64,000 nt of DNA from Flavihumibacter solisilvae (lineage in GTDB: Bacteria; Bacteroidota; Bacteroidia; Chitinophagales; Chitinophagaceae): positions 111,412 to 175,411 of the forward strand of contig NZ_JSVC01000016.1 in the NCBI RefSeq assembly GCF_000814475.1, given 5' to 3'. This document shows positions 43,775-51,622 of this stretch, piece by piece (the first letter of the stretch is position 1; each line of letters opens with the position of its first letter). Under the pieces are notes generated by a model. That model was not told the DNA's origin. It was given only the letters and a program-made list of their open reading frames with translations, and ran no database searches. The position numbers and the translations under genes are program-made.

Positions 43775-44410
43775 CTAGAATGATTTTTTTAAAAATAGCT
43801 CCATACCCTTGTCTTCTCCGAGCCAGCAGTACGAAGAACCGGTCAAAGGAAGAATGATATTTTTAAAATCTGTTTTGGCATTCTCCTTATACCACCTTGT
43901 GTAAATATCATACACCTCACTCACTACTTTCGGATTTGTATTTAATTGTTCACCAGTAACCCGGCTTATCAATGCCGGCTTAATTGGCGGCAACCCCTGT
44001 GTAAGCATTCTCGTAAAAGAATATAAAGCCTCCACCTCAACTGTGAACCCTTTTATGCCTTCCGGGGAAACCATATGTGAACCTGCTTTAAATCTGTATC
44101 GCTTATTGCTTGTATTTGTATCGCCACGATAGGTTAAATACTCACCAAGAAGTTTTATTTGTTCCTCCCTTACGTATTTAGATCGGCCAATAATATCGCG
44201 ATCATCGATAGACATTGGTATAAGTTCATTAGTGTCTGGAAGAACTTGTTTTACTTCAATGTGCATTCCATAATTCCCCTTAGAAGTATCTAATTCTGTT
44301 TTGTATAAAAAATGATTGGATTGTTGTTGCTTTGTCTGGGAGATGCTTCGGTTACAGCTTAGCATAAAACAAGTATATAAAAGGCATAGTATGTTTGCAA
44401 ATATTTTCAT
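43775..44410 (-). CDS. Lipoprotein, probable immunity protein for RHS tip 1
   Basis: 211 residues. The signal ends CFMLSC (Cys19), a lipobox, so it would be anchored in the envelope. The mature part is mixed alpha/beta with no motif I recognise (IEVKQVLPDTNELIPM, FKNIILPLTGSSYCWLG). It lies 96 nt behind the truncated RHS gene and before the displaced tip, as an immunity gene would. The function is inferred from position only; its stop codon is directly in phase with the next frame. Confidence 0.55.
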   Translation of the reverse strand: MKIFANILCLLYTCFMLSCNRSISQTKQQQSNHFLYKTELDTSKGNYGMHIEVKQVLPDTNELIPMSIDDRDIIGRSKYVREEQIKLLGEYLTYRGDTNTSNKRYRFKAGSHMVSPEGIKGFTVEVEALYSFTRMLTQGLPPIKPALISRVTGEQLNTNPKVVSEVYDIYTRWYKENAKTDFKNIILPLTGSSYCWLGEDKGMELFLKKSF

Positions 44411-44506
44411 ATTGCTTATTTGGCTTTTTTCTTGTAATAATTTCTTGTCATTGAACTAGCAGGCTTTCCATCAACAGCTCTATGAACTTATACTCGAAGG
44501 GGAGGC

Positions 44507-47371
44507 TTATTCGGCCTTTCTTCTTTCGTTGCGGAACAAGCTTACTACTTTATGCACGGAACCAGTACCATTGTAATTAGTTACTTGATCAATGCTTTGA
44601 TTCTTTTTCGTCCTTAGAACATCGTCTTTATGGGTGTATTTATCTGTGCCAGGCTGGTTTGTTGCAGAATGATACGGTTCTTTGTCAATCCCCTCTGCAG
44701 GACCAACAGTTACTACATCATGCTTTTCTTGCTGCTTAGGGTCATTACCAGTATCAGAACCAACTTTGTCATATTCATCATTCAAAATCAATCCCGCATT
44801 TTCTCCATTAATTACAAATTGTCCATCGCCAAATGTTAAGCCATTACAATTACTTATTGGGTCGAATCCATATTCCTTTGCCACTTTCGGATCTATGATG
44901 TTGATTGCATCCCCCCCATCAATTGATAAGGTAGCACCTACAACTTTTTCAACCGAAACTGCATTTCCTTTATCTGTTTTAATTGTGCCGGATTCTGCTG
45001 TTGTCGTAACAGTATACGTTTTTCCTCCGCTTTCAAAGGTTGATGTATAAGTTTTATTCTCGGCGTCCTTATTCTTGGTATAAATAATATTGCCATCGGC
45101 ATCTCTTTCAATCATTCCATCGGGATCAATGAACCGTAGGGGATTATTATAAGCATATCTGTAGGGAGACCATCTTCTGTCTTCATCAGCTTTGGGGTCA
45201 ATTGCATGCCACCTACCTATTTGGGGGTCGTAGTTTCGTGCTCCGAAGTCATACATCTCAAGCCCAGAGCCATCAGAGAACTCCTTTTCTTGTTTCTCTT
45301 TCCCTCCAAATTCAAACTTATTATCAAGCTTCCCCATCGCCTTAGAACTGATTCCTGCCATCGTCAACCCGAATGGATAGTAATGCGTCTCTTCCAGTAA
45401 CCTCCCCTTTTCATGCGTAAGTTTAAAGTTATCAAAATAAACCAATTCATCACTTTCGTTGCTAAAGTAAATATAAACATATCCATTTTTACCTGCCGTT
45501 ATGGCACTGGCTCCAATTTTACTTAAAGTTGATTTTACGTTTGGTGAATACCCAACAGGCACAACCGTACTATTGGTGTCATCGTATTTAAACTGGTCAT
45601 CAAAGAATAAAATATTCAGGTACGCTTTGGGAGCATTGTTCGATCCGCTGGTGTTGTTTGGTGTATTTAAAATTGATATTAAAGTGCCCGTATTTTGAAG
45701 GTTTGACGTAACTGTACTAACACCTTCTTTAATTATGCCTGATACCGCTGAACTGGCCGACAGGGCAGATCCGAATTGGGCAACGAGGCTCGCAATGCCA
45801 TTTGCGCCGGAGTTATTCGCATTTACGACTGTATAGAAATAGTCCACCTGTGTGTGTATCTTGTCTCCCGACATAACTTTTAGGAGTTTGGCGGCTCCGA
45901 TCGAACCGGTACTTTTCCGGGCAAGGCCTGCATATGAGCCATTTGTTCCACTGGTACCGAATGCGCCAGGCCGGGTTTGCCTCACAGCAGTTACGTTTAG
46001 GGATTGGCCGGATTTGTTTTCCCAGATAGCATTTTGGTCATTCACCTGCTGCGTACCTGCTGTTCCTTCAAACGTCAGATCCGTATATGGAACGGTACTC
46101 AACTCCTCAGTTAATACCGCACGAACGTTTCCAAGGTGGTCCTTAAGAAAATAATCGAAGTCAAGTTTTCCTGTTGAGGCTGTCAGCGGGGTATACCTGA
46201 ACCTTCCCTCTTCATGAGTAATCAATTGCAGCTCGTCCTGGTAAGTACGGATCGAAGGGTCAGCGATGGAAATTGTCTTCGTCTCATATATAACTCCGCC
46301 ATAGTAGGTTGTTGTAACGGTAATGGTTTTACCGGATACAGTATTATCAATTGTGACCTTACGCAATTTATTTCCGGTCGCGTCGTATGTATAACTTATG
46401 GAACCTTTTCCGGTAACTGTAATAGCATTGGGTAAGTTCAGGTGATTGTAACCTATGGTGCCAAGTCCCTTATTAAGATCATATTTTAGGTTTCCATTGG
46501 CGTCATAATCATAGTCGATATTTCCCCCATTTGCCCCATCATTAAAATCACCAAGTTTAGTGTTTGGATCGGAGTTTTGATCAACCACTTTATCCAGCCT
46601 GTTACTCTTGTTAACCAATTTGTAATCATAAACCAGGTTATCAATAATAGTCGAGCCGCCAATTTTAAACCCTTTCTGCCTCATGGTTTCAATGTTGCCA
46701 TTGGCGTCGTAAGTCAGGTTGTCTACGCTGTAGTCAATACCAGCCGTCAAATTGTATGAACCGCCTGTTTGCTGCCCAAACACTGCTCCCGTAAGCCTGT
46801 TTACATTGTCATAGGAAAAAGTGTACCGCCGCAACTGGCGGTCACCTTCGCTTTGCCATGTTGCTTCACTGATATTTCCATTGAAGTTGCTATTTGCCGC
46901 CCCCTGGCTACTTTTATCATAAGTAAGCTCCATGCCGAAATACTGCCGGTTATTTGTACTTCCTAAAAACCCTTTGTTAATCGAAAGCAGCCAATTCCGG
47001 ACATTATATTCATTGTCCAACTTCGCTAACTCATTTTGGGTGGAATTTGGATCAGTACCCAGCTTTTTCCCTTTTAATCGTCCGAGGGCATCATAAGTAT
47101 GGCGACTAACATTTTTAAATGCAGGCATCGCCCCGCCATTTACATAGGAGTGTTGAACTTTCTTGTCAACGGCTTCCAGCCGCCAGAGATTATCGTAGGT
47201 CATTTTAGTCACGATCACTGTCTCCTGTGTCGCACTTCCTTTATGTTGCTGCCTGAGTACTGTTATAAGCGGTTGCCCACTCCAACTATATTGCGTAGTT
47301 GTAATATCCAACCCACCTGTAAGATTTTCCGTAATACTCTGTATTATCCGACCCTTCTCGTCATAATGCAA
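44507..47371 (-). CDS. RHS repeat protein, 5'-truncated, with C-terminal toxin tip 1
   Basis: 954 residues from a TTG start. YD/RHS repeats cover about 1-400 ([38 protein letters not shown]), then a galactose-binding-like insert, then the core ([11 protein letters not shown] at about 661, FIDPDGM at about 750). The tip (about 751-954) has [13 protein letters not shown] (Cys about 841) and EPYHSAT (His about 899), resembling papain-like/NlpC-type hydrolase tips. There is no signal peptide, and family members usually carry several hundred further N-terminal residues, so the 5' end is probably missing. Confidence 0.82.
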   Translation of the reverse strand: MHYDEKGRIIQSITENLTGGLDITTTQYSWSGQPLITVLRQQHKGSATQETVIVTKMTYDNLWRLEAVDKKVQHSYVNGGAMPAFKNVSRHTYDALGRLKGKKLGTDPNSTQNELAKLDNEYNVRNWLLSINKGFLGSTNNRQYFGMELTYDKSSQGAANSNFNGNISEATWQSEGDRQLRRYTFSYDNVNRLTGAVFGQQTGGSYNLTAGIDYSVDNLTYDANGNIETMRQKGFKIGGSTIIDNLVYDYKLVNKSNRLDKVVDQNSDPNTKLGDFNDGANGGNIDYDYDANGNLKYDLNKGLGTIGYNHLNLPNAITVTGKGSISYTYDATGNKLRKVTIDNTVSGKTITVTTTYYGGVIYETKTISIADPSIRTYQDELQLITHEEGRFRYTPLTASTGKLDFDYFLKDHLGNVRAVLTEELSTVPYTDLTFEGTAGTQQVNDQNAIWENKSGQSLNVTAVRQTRPGAFGTSGTNGSYAGLARKSTGSIGAAKLLKVMSGDKIHTQVDYFYTVVNANNSGANGIASLVAQFGSALSASSAVSGIIKEGVSTVTSNLQNTGTLISILNTPNNTSGSNNAPKAYLNILFFDDQFKYDDTNSTVVPVGYSPNVKSTLSKIGASAITAGKNGYVYIYFSNESDELVYFDNFKLTHEKGRLLEETHYYPFGLTMAGISSKAMGKLDNKFEFGGKEKQEKEFSDGSGLEMYDFGARNYDPQIGRWHAIDPKADEDRRWSPYRYAYNNPLRFIDPDGMIERDADGNIIYTKNKDAENKTYTSTFESGGKTYTVTTTAESGTIKTDKGNAVSVEKVVGATLSIDGGDAINIIDPKVAKEYGFDPISNCNGLTFGDGQFVINGENAGLILNDEYDKVGSDTGNDPKQQEKHDVVTVGPAEGIDKEPYHSATNQPGTDKYTHKDDVLRTKKNQSIDQVTNYNGTGSVHKVVSLFRNERRKAE
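45327..45373 (-). repeat. 47-bp direct repeat, copy 2 (RHS core)
   Basis: Identical to 43689-43735. The flanking core sequence is also similar over about 250 bp. Confidence 0.95.
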
Positions 47372-47406
47372 TAGAGAAAATATCCCCCGGCTGCAGTCCG
47401 GGGGAT
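47372..47406 (-). terminator. GC-rich terminator-like hairpin before the RHS gene
   Basis: ATCCCCCGG (47382-47390) and CCGGGGGAT (47398-47406) around CTGCAGT. On the minus strand ATTTTCTCTA follows, then the RHS frame. It probably ends the transcript of the upstream gene. Confidence 0.7.
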
Positions 47407-47413
47407 TTCCAAA

Positions 47414-47983
47414 TTAAAGGCTGTGCATCATCCTCCCTTCATTACCGGGGATATCCTTAGCCGTTACGCTGATACTGCTGCCAGCGAGGGCCAGATTGGA
47501 CGCTACTGTGGTATAGGTCCATTTATTCCGGTTGATCGGGTTAAGAATAGCATAGCCTTCTTCCACCAGTTCCCCTGTTGCAGTATGAATACTTACGAAG
47601 ACTTCAGCCACTCTGAAATCATCTTTGGTTTTAACTACAATCTGAGTTCCGGCAACACCGGTGTATTTACCGGCATCGATGCTTTTCACCACCGGGGCTT
47701 TCAGGTAATCGCGGAATGCTGCGTTATAGGCCGTTTTACCTGAAGGGAGATTCCTTTCATACTCTGCCCTTAGTTCAGGGTCAGCAATTGCGCCCTGGGC
47801 ATATTCTGAGGCTTCTCCAAACCGCTCACGGACTCTTACCTGTCCCTCCGTGGGTTCTGCATCTTTATCAACTTTTGGCAATTTTGCTATATAGGTATCC
47901 TCGCCTCTTTTCTTGTAGACGAATTGGTTACCCATTTTACCTCTCGCTTCCTTTACGAGAAGGTTTTCGGTAATTCTCGACAT
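47414..47983 (-). CDS. Hypothetical protein upstream of the RHS array
   Basis: 189 residues from the ATG at 47983. The N-terminus is basic (KEARGKMGNQFVYKKRGED), followed by an acidic/helical part and a beta-rich C-terminal half (about 105-185: VVKTKDDFRVAEVFVSIHTA). No signal or membrane segment. I cannot name a family. Its stop codon is in phase with the RHS frame 15 codons later, separated by the hairpin at 47382. Control from the LytTR-linked region upstream is possible. Confidence 0.6.
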   Translation of the reverse strand: MSRITENLLVKEARGKMGNQFVYKKRGEDTYIAKLPKVDKDAEPTEGQVRVRERFGEASEYAQGAIADPELRAEYERNLPSGKTAYNAAFRDYLKAPVVKSIDAGKYTGVAGTQIVVKTKDDFRVAEVFVSIHTATGELVEEGYAILNPINRNKWTYTTVASNLALAGSSISVTAKDIPGNEGRMMHSL

Positions 47984-48026
47984 TGGATTCTTTTTTAAAA
48001 TGATTAAAAATTTTATTACTTTTTCC

Positions 48027-48099
48027 AATCGCTTCAGAAGGAAAGCCCCGGCGGGGTCACACTTCCCGCTTCAGCCTGTGTGACTCTTCTTAAGCGATT
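48027..48099. other. 73-nt structured inverted repeat
   Basis: Nested arms: AATCGCTT (48027-48034) with AAGCGATT (48092-48099); AGAAG (48036-48040) with CTTCT (48086-48090); GTCACAC (48056-48062) with GTGTGAC (48078-48084). CCCCGGCGGGG lies inside. No U-tract follows on either strand, so it is not a terminator. It sits 44 nt upstream of the gene at 47983. It could be a leader structure, a small RNA or a mobile palindromic repeat. Confidence 0.6.
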
Positions 48100-48247
48100 A
48101 AAAACCAAAATTAATCAGCAATATCTCACGATTTTTAAGCTTGTGGCGACGGCATGGTAACCCTGGGGCGATGGTATGATAAGTCTGGGGTGAATGTAGT
48201 TTGCAGGGGACCTAAAATGGATAGGAACAGTCGACGGCACATCCGTA
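48100..48247. other. Intergenic spacer, no gene seen
   Basis: Part of the 394-nt gap between the genes at 47983 and 48378. Besides the two structures listed separately I see GATGGTATGATAAGTCTGGGG-like imperfect repeats near 48140-48190 but nothing I can assign. Confidence 0.3.
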
Positions 48248-48336
48248 AACCATGTATTAACCATGTATCAATCATGTATCATCCCTTCTGTAGCAGGCTA
48301 TTTGATACATGGATAAAGCATGGTTAATACATGGTT
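48248..48336. promoter_or_regulatory. Inverted repeat with CATGTAT repeats spaced 11 nt apart, probable LytTR operator
   Basis: Arms 48248-48281 and 48303-48336: an 18-bp perfect part (AACCATGTATTAACCATG), 7 divergent nt and a 9-bp perfect part (CATGTATCA), around a 21-nt spacer. CATGTAT starts at 48251, 48262 and 48273, spaced 11 nt; the right arm mirrors this with one degenerate copy. It lies 41 nt upstream of a LytTR-domain gene, whose family binds direct repeats one to two helical turns apart. Divergent control of the 47983 gene is possible. Confidence 0.6.
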
Positions 48337-48377
48337 AATGCAAGGTTCAGTAATGACTAATTTAAAACCCCACTTAT

Positions 48378-48740
48378 ATGAGCCAAAACTACTTTTTAGC
48401 CAGGACCGGAGGATTCCTGAAAAGAATAAACTACGACGACATTCATTATTTGGAAACAGCAGACAACTACACGAAAGTGTATACTTCAAATGGCTACGTT
48501 TCTGTGCGTATAACTTTTAAACAAGCGCTGGAGGATTTAAAGGAAAGACGATTTGTGCAGGTTCACCGTTGCTATGCCGTTTCTGTTGATAATATCGACC
48601 TCATTACCGGCGAAAATATCACCCTTTTATCTGACCCGGAAAATCCTATGCCTTATAACCCAAAGTATCTTAATGCCCTGCTTAAACATGTTAAAGTCCT
48701 GGGACCACAATTTGACCTGAATGATGAAGCAGAGGATTAG
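48378..48740 (+). CDS. LytTR-domain DNA-binding protein without receiver
   Basis: 120 residues made almost entirely of one LytTR domain (about 5-110): FLKRINYDDIHYLETADNYT, a DNA-contact region near KQALEDLKERRFVQVHRCY, and NPKYLNALLKHV at the end. There is no phosphoacceptor receiver domain, so activity must be set by abundance or a partner. A large inverted repeat with suitable spacing lies directly upstream and could be its own operator. The neighbouring divergent genes lead into the RHS toxin array. Confidence 0.85.
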   Translation: MSQNYFLARTGGFLKRINYDDIHYLETADNYTKVYTSNGYVSVRITFKQALEDLKERRFVQVHRCYAVSVDNIDLITGENITLLSDPENPMPYNPKYLNALLKHVKVLGPQFDLNDEAED

Positions 48741-48775
48741 CAAGGTAAAGACATAATAACTATCAGGCATAAACG

Positions 48776-48804
48776 AAAAAAGCGCCCCCGTGTTCGGAGG
48801 GCGC
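48776..48804 (-). terminator. Terminator of the sulfate-assimilation cluster
   Basis: GCGCCC (48782-48787) and GGGCGC (48799-48804), extended by CG/CG, with a U-tract on the minus strand 29 nt after the cysN stop. Confidence 0.8.
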
Positions 48805-48832
48805 CATATTTTCAATTTTAAATTTTTTCATG

Positions 48833-50080
48833 TTAACTTATAAAACCAACACCCACCGTGCTGTTGCTACCTTCGTCTATCAGGATAAAAGTTCCGTTGT
48901 TCCTGTTTGAAGCATATGAATCAGCAATAACCGGACGCGCCGTCTTCACTGAAATATAGCCGATCTCATTAAGACCTATCTCTTCAACGCCGTCTATTGT
49001 CTGGTAGTCAAGAACGTTGATGCTGCTGAAAAGGTTGGTGACTTTCGCCTTGACCCTGTTGCTGCCGTGTTGCAGAAGATAATTTTTGCCGGCCTTTAGC
49101 GGTGTATGGTCAAGCCAGCAGACCTGCGCGGAAATTTCTTTCAGCGGTTCAGGCTGCTGCTCTTTCTTCACGAGCATGTCGCCCCGGCTCAGGTCTATTT
49201 CACTGGAAAGTGTTACCACGACACTATCACCGGACTCGGCCTCTTCTATTTCTTCTTCGAAGCGATGAATGCCGGCTATGGTAGATTCCTGCAATGAAGG
49301 CATAGCCACCACCACATCACCTTTCCTGAAAACGCCGCTCGAAAGTTTGCCGGCAAATCCACGGAAGTCGTGCCACTGTTCTGATCTAGGCCGGATCACA
49401 TACTGTACCGGGAAGCGTGCTGGCAGTTGATTCTCCTGCGAATGCCATTCGATGTTTTCAAGGAACTCGAGAATGGATGGTCCTTCGAACCAGGGCATCT
49501 GCTTTGACCTTACCGCGATATTGTCGCCATATAGTGATGATGCAGGGATAAACTGGATATGCTGATCCTTGTAATTCGCTTTGCTGAAAAGTTCCTGGAA
49601 CTGCTCCTTAACGACCTCGAACTGTTGTTCCGTGTAATTTACCAGGTCCATCTTATTGATACAAACTATCACATAAGGGATCCGCAGCAGCTGCGTAATA
49701 TAAAAATGGCGGTGTGTCTGTTCAACAATGCCGTTACGTGCATCGATAAGGATAATGGCTACCTGCGCATTGCTTGCACCTGTGATCATGTTGCGGGTAT
49801 ACTCGAAGTGACCCGGCGTGTCAGCAATGATGTATTTCCTTTTAGGAGTTGAAAAATAGATGTGCGCCACATCGATAGTGATGCCCTGTTCCCTTTCTGC
49901 AATCAATCCATCGGTAAGCAGGGAAAGATCGGTATAATCTACCCCCCTGCGTTTACTGGCCCTTTCAATGGCTTCCAGTTTGTCCTGTGTAATACTGTTG
50001 GTTTCATAAAGCAGTCTTCCAATCAGGGTACTTTTTCCATCGTCCACACTTCCTGCTGTTGCAATTCTTACAATATCCAT
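48833..50080 (-). CDS. cysN: Sulfate adenylyltransferase subunit 1 (GTPase)
   Basis: 415 residues. CysN hydrolyses GTP to drive CysD in making adenosine 5'-phosphosulfate (APS) from sulfate and ATP. G1 is GSVDDGKST (10-18), G3 DTPGHFEYTRNM and G4 NKMD. EF-Tu-like domains II and III follow. It has no fused APS kinase, which fits the APS-type reductase encoded nearby. It lies 21 nt behind the siroheme/TauE fusion gene and is the last gene of the cluster. Confidence 0.95.
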   Translation of the reverse strand: MDIVRIATAGSVDDGKSTLIGRLLYETNSITQDKLEAIERASKRRGVDYTDLSLLTDGLIAEREQGITIDVAHIYFSTPKRKYIIADTPGHFEYTRNMITGASNAQVAIILIDARNGIVEQTHRHFYITQLLRIPYVIVCINKMDLVNYTEQQFEVVKEQFQELFSKANYKDQHIQFIPASSLYGDNIAVRSKQMPWFEGPSILEFLENIEWHSQENQLPARFPVQYVIRPRSEQWHDFRGFAGKLSSGVFRKGDVVVAMPSLQESTIAGIHRFEEEIEEAESGDSVVVTLSSEIDLSRGDMLVKKEQQPEPLKEISAQVCWLDHTPLKAGKNYLLQHGSNRVKAKVTNLFSSINVLDYQTIDGVEEIGLNEIGYISVKTARPVIADSYASNRNNGTFILIDEGSNSTVGVGFIS

Positions 50081-50101
50081 TTTACAATATTAATTAATTA
50101 T

Positions 50102-51592
50102 TTAAGCAATTGATTTTACGATGAGGCGGATGCTCCAGATCATTACAATGATGCCCACTCCTATCATCATTGTTTTGGCGGGCAGCTTACCGGCGAGCTT
50201 AGCCGAAATCGGCGCTGCAGCGCTTCCACCTATCAGTAATCCTATAACTACGGGCCAGTGGCCAATACCGGCGGTGAAAAAGAAGGTTGCAGCACTTGCC
50301 ATGGTAATAAAAAATTCGGTAAGGCTTACAGTACCGATAGTGTATCGCGGACTGCGGCCTTTTGAAATCAGTGTACTGGTAACAATCGGCCCCCAGCCTC
50401 CGCCGCCGAATGAATCCAGGAATCCACCTGCCCATGCCAGCCAGCCCACATTTTTGATCTTCTTGTTGTTCATGGCTGATAACTGGAATGCCCGGCTGAA
50501 GATCTTGAACCCCAGGAACATGGCATACAATGCAATGATAGGCATGAGCCAGTTTCCGGCGTGTTCACCAAGAAGTACCAGTAGGGCCGCTCCTAATATG
50601 GCGCCGAGAATTCCGGGGATCACCAGGTGCCTGAACAACTTGCGGTTAACGTTGCCAAAACGATAGTGACTATAACCTGATACACCGGCAGAGAAGATCT
50701 CGGAGGTATGAATGGCCGCGCTTACCGAAACCGGGTTCACACCTGCGGAAATGAGACAGGTAGCCGAGGTAACTCCGTAGCCCATTCCAAGCAGTCCGTC
50801 TACCAGCTGCGCAAGAAAACCTGCAAGCATAAACAACAGGAACTGGGTGTTGATATATTCTTTCCCGGTTGCCCAGAGTTCGCCAAGTGGTGGCAAAGGA
50901 ACAGAAGAGAAGATGATATGGCCGACAATCATTGCTGTAAACAGCCAGATAAGTCGTGTAGCGATCTTCTTCCACTTCTTTTCAGCATTAACGACACGGG
51001 GATGGTTATTAGCAACGAGGACGCCGGTTATTTCATTCAGTTTTTTGACTTTGTCGGCCAGGTTTCCGTTCATGCGTAACCGAAGTTCCTGCATGTTGTC
51101 GAGCACCTGGTCCATTTCAGGGGGAATTGATTCATTCAGTAATTCTTTCAGGCGTTTCGCAACGGTAGGTGATTTACCATTGGTGCTGATAGCAATCTTG
51201 AGGTCACCTTTATTCACTATACTACCGAGGTAGAAGTCGCAGAGCTCCGGTGTATCAGCAATATTGGCCAGTACCCCGGAAGCTTCGGCAGCGGCTTTCA
51301 CATCGGCATTAAGTGCTTTGTCATTGGTTGCCGCAATCACCATATCTTTTTCTGCAAGGTCTGAAGGCTCAAAGGCTTTCTGTACCAGCAGCAACCCCTC
51401 ATGGTGTGTAGCCATTGCAGTAATGGCATCGCTGATCTCAATAGCAACAAGCGTAATCTTTGCTCCTGGAGCCGAGCGTAGCAAGGAGTTCAGTTTTTCC
51501 TCACCAACATAGCCGCCCCCGACTACCAGCACCCGAAGCTGGTCCAGCTTCAGGAAAACAGGATAAAGATTATTTGTGGCCTTGGTTGACAT
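50102..51592 (-). CDS. Siroheme dehydrogenase-TauE/SafE permease fusion
   Basis: 496 residues with two unrelated parts. Residues about 8-150 form a precorrin-2 dehydrogenase/siroheme synthase domain (NAD loop VLVVGGGYVGEEK, later FYLGSIVNKGDLKIAISTNG). Residues about 215-496 form a TauE/SafE-type membrane permease with about eight helices (QLVDGLLGMGYGVTSATCL, GGGGWGPIVTSTLI). The first part can oxidise precorrin-2 for siroheme; the second may move sulfite, sulfate or an organosulfur compound. It lies between the TonB receptor and cysN. Confidence 0.87.
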   Translation of the reverse strand: MSTKATNNLYPVFLKLDQLRVLVVGGGYVGEEKLNSLLRSAPGAKITLVAIEISDAITAMATHHEGLLLVQKAFEPSDLAEKDMVIAATNDKALNADVKAAAEASGVLANIADTPELCDFYLGSIVNKGDLKIAISTNGKSPTVAKRLKELLNESIPPEMDQVLDNMQELRLRMNGNLADKVKKLNEITGVLVANNHPRVVNAEKKWKKIATRLIWLFTAMIVGHIIFSSVPLPPLGELWATGKEYINTQFLLFMLAGFLAQLVDGLLGMGYGVTSATCLISAGVNPVSVSAAIHTSEIFSAGVSGYSHYRFGNVNRKLFRHLVIPGILGAILGAALLVLLGEHAGNWLMPIIALYAMFLGFKIFSRAFQLSAMNNKKIKNVGWLAWAGGFLDSFGGGGWGPIVTSTLISKGRSPRYTIGTVSLTEFFITMASAATFFFTAGIGHWPVVIGLLIGGSAAAPISAKLAGKLPAKTMMIGVGIIVMIWSIRLIVKSIA

Positions 51593-51622
51593 GTTCCTGG
51601 TTTATTTAGATACAGTGATAAA

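Noticed and set aside
48248..48336. Possible short CRISPR array
   Set aside because: Repeats are 7-9 bp with 4-nt gaps and mirrored in two arms; no spacers, no cas genes.
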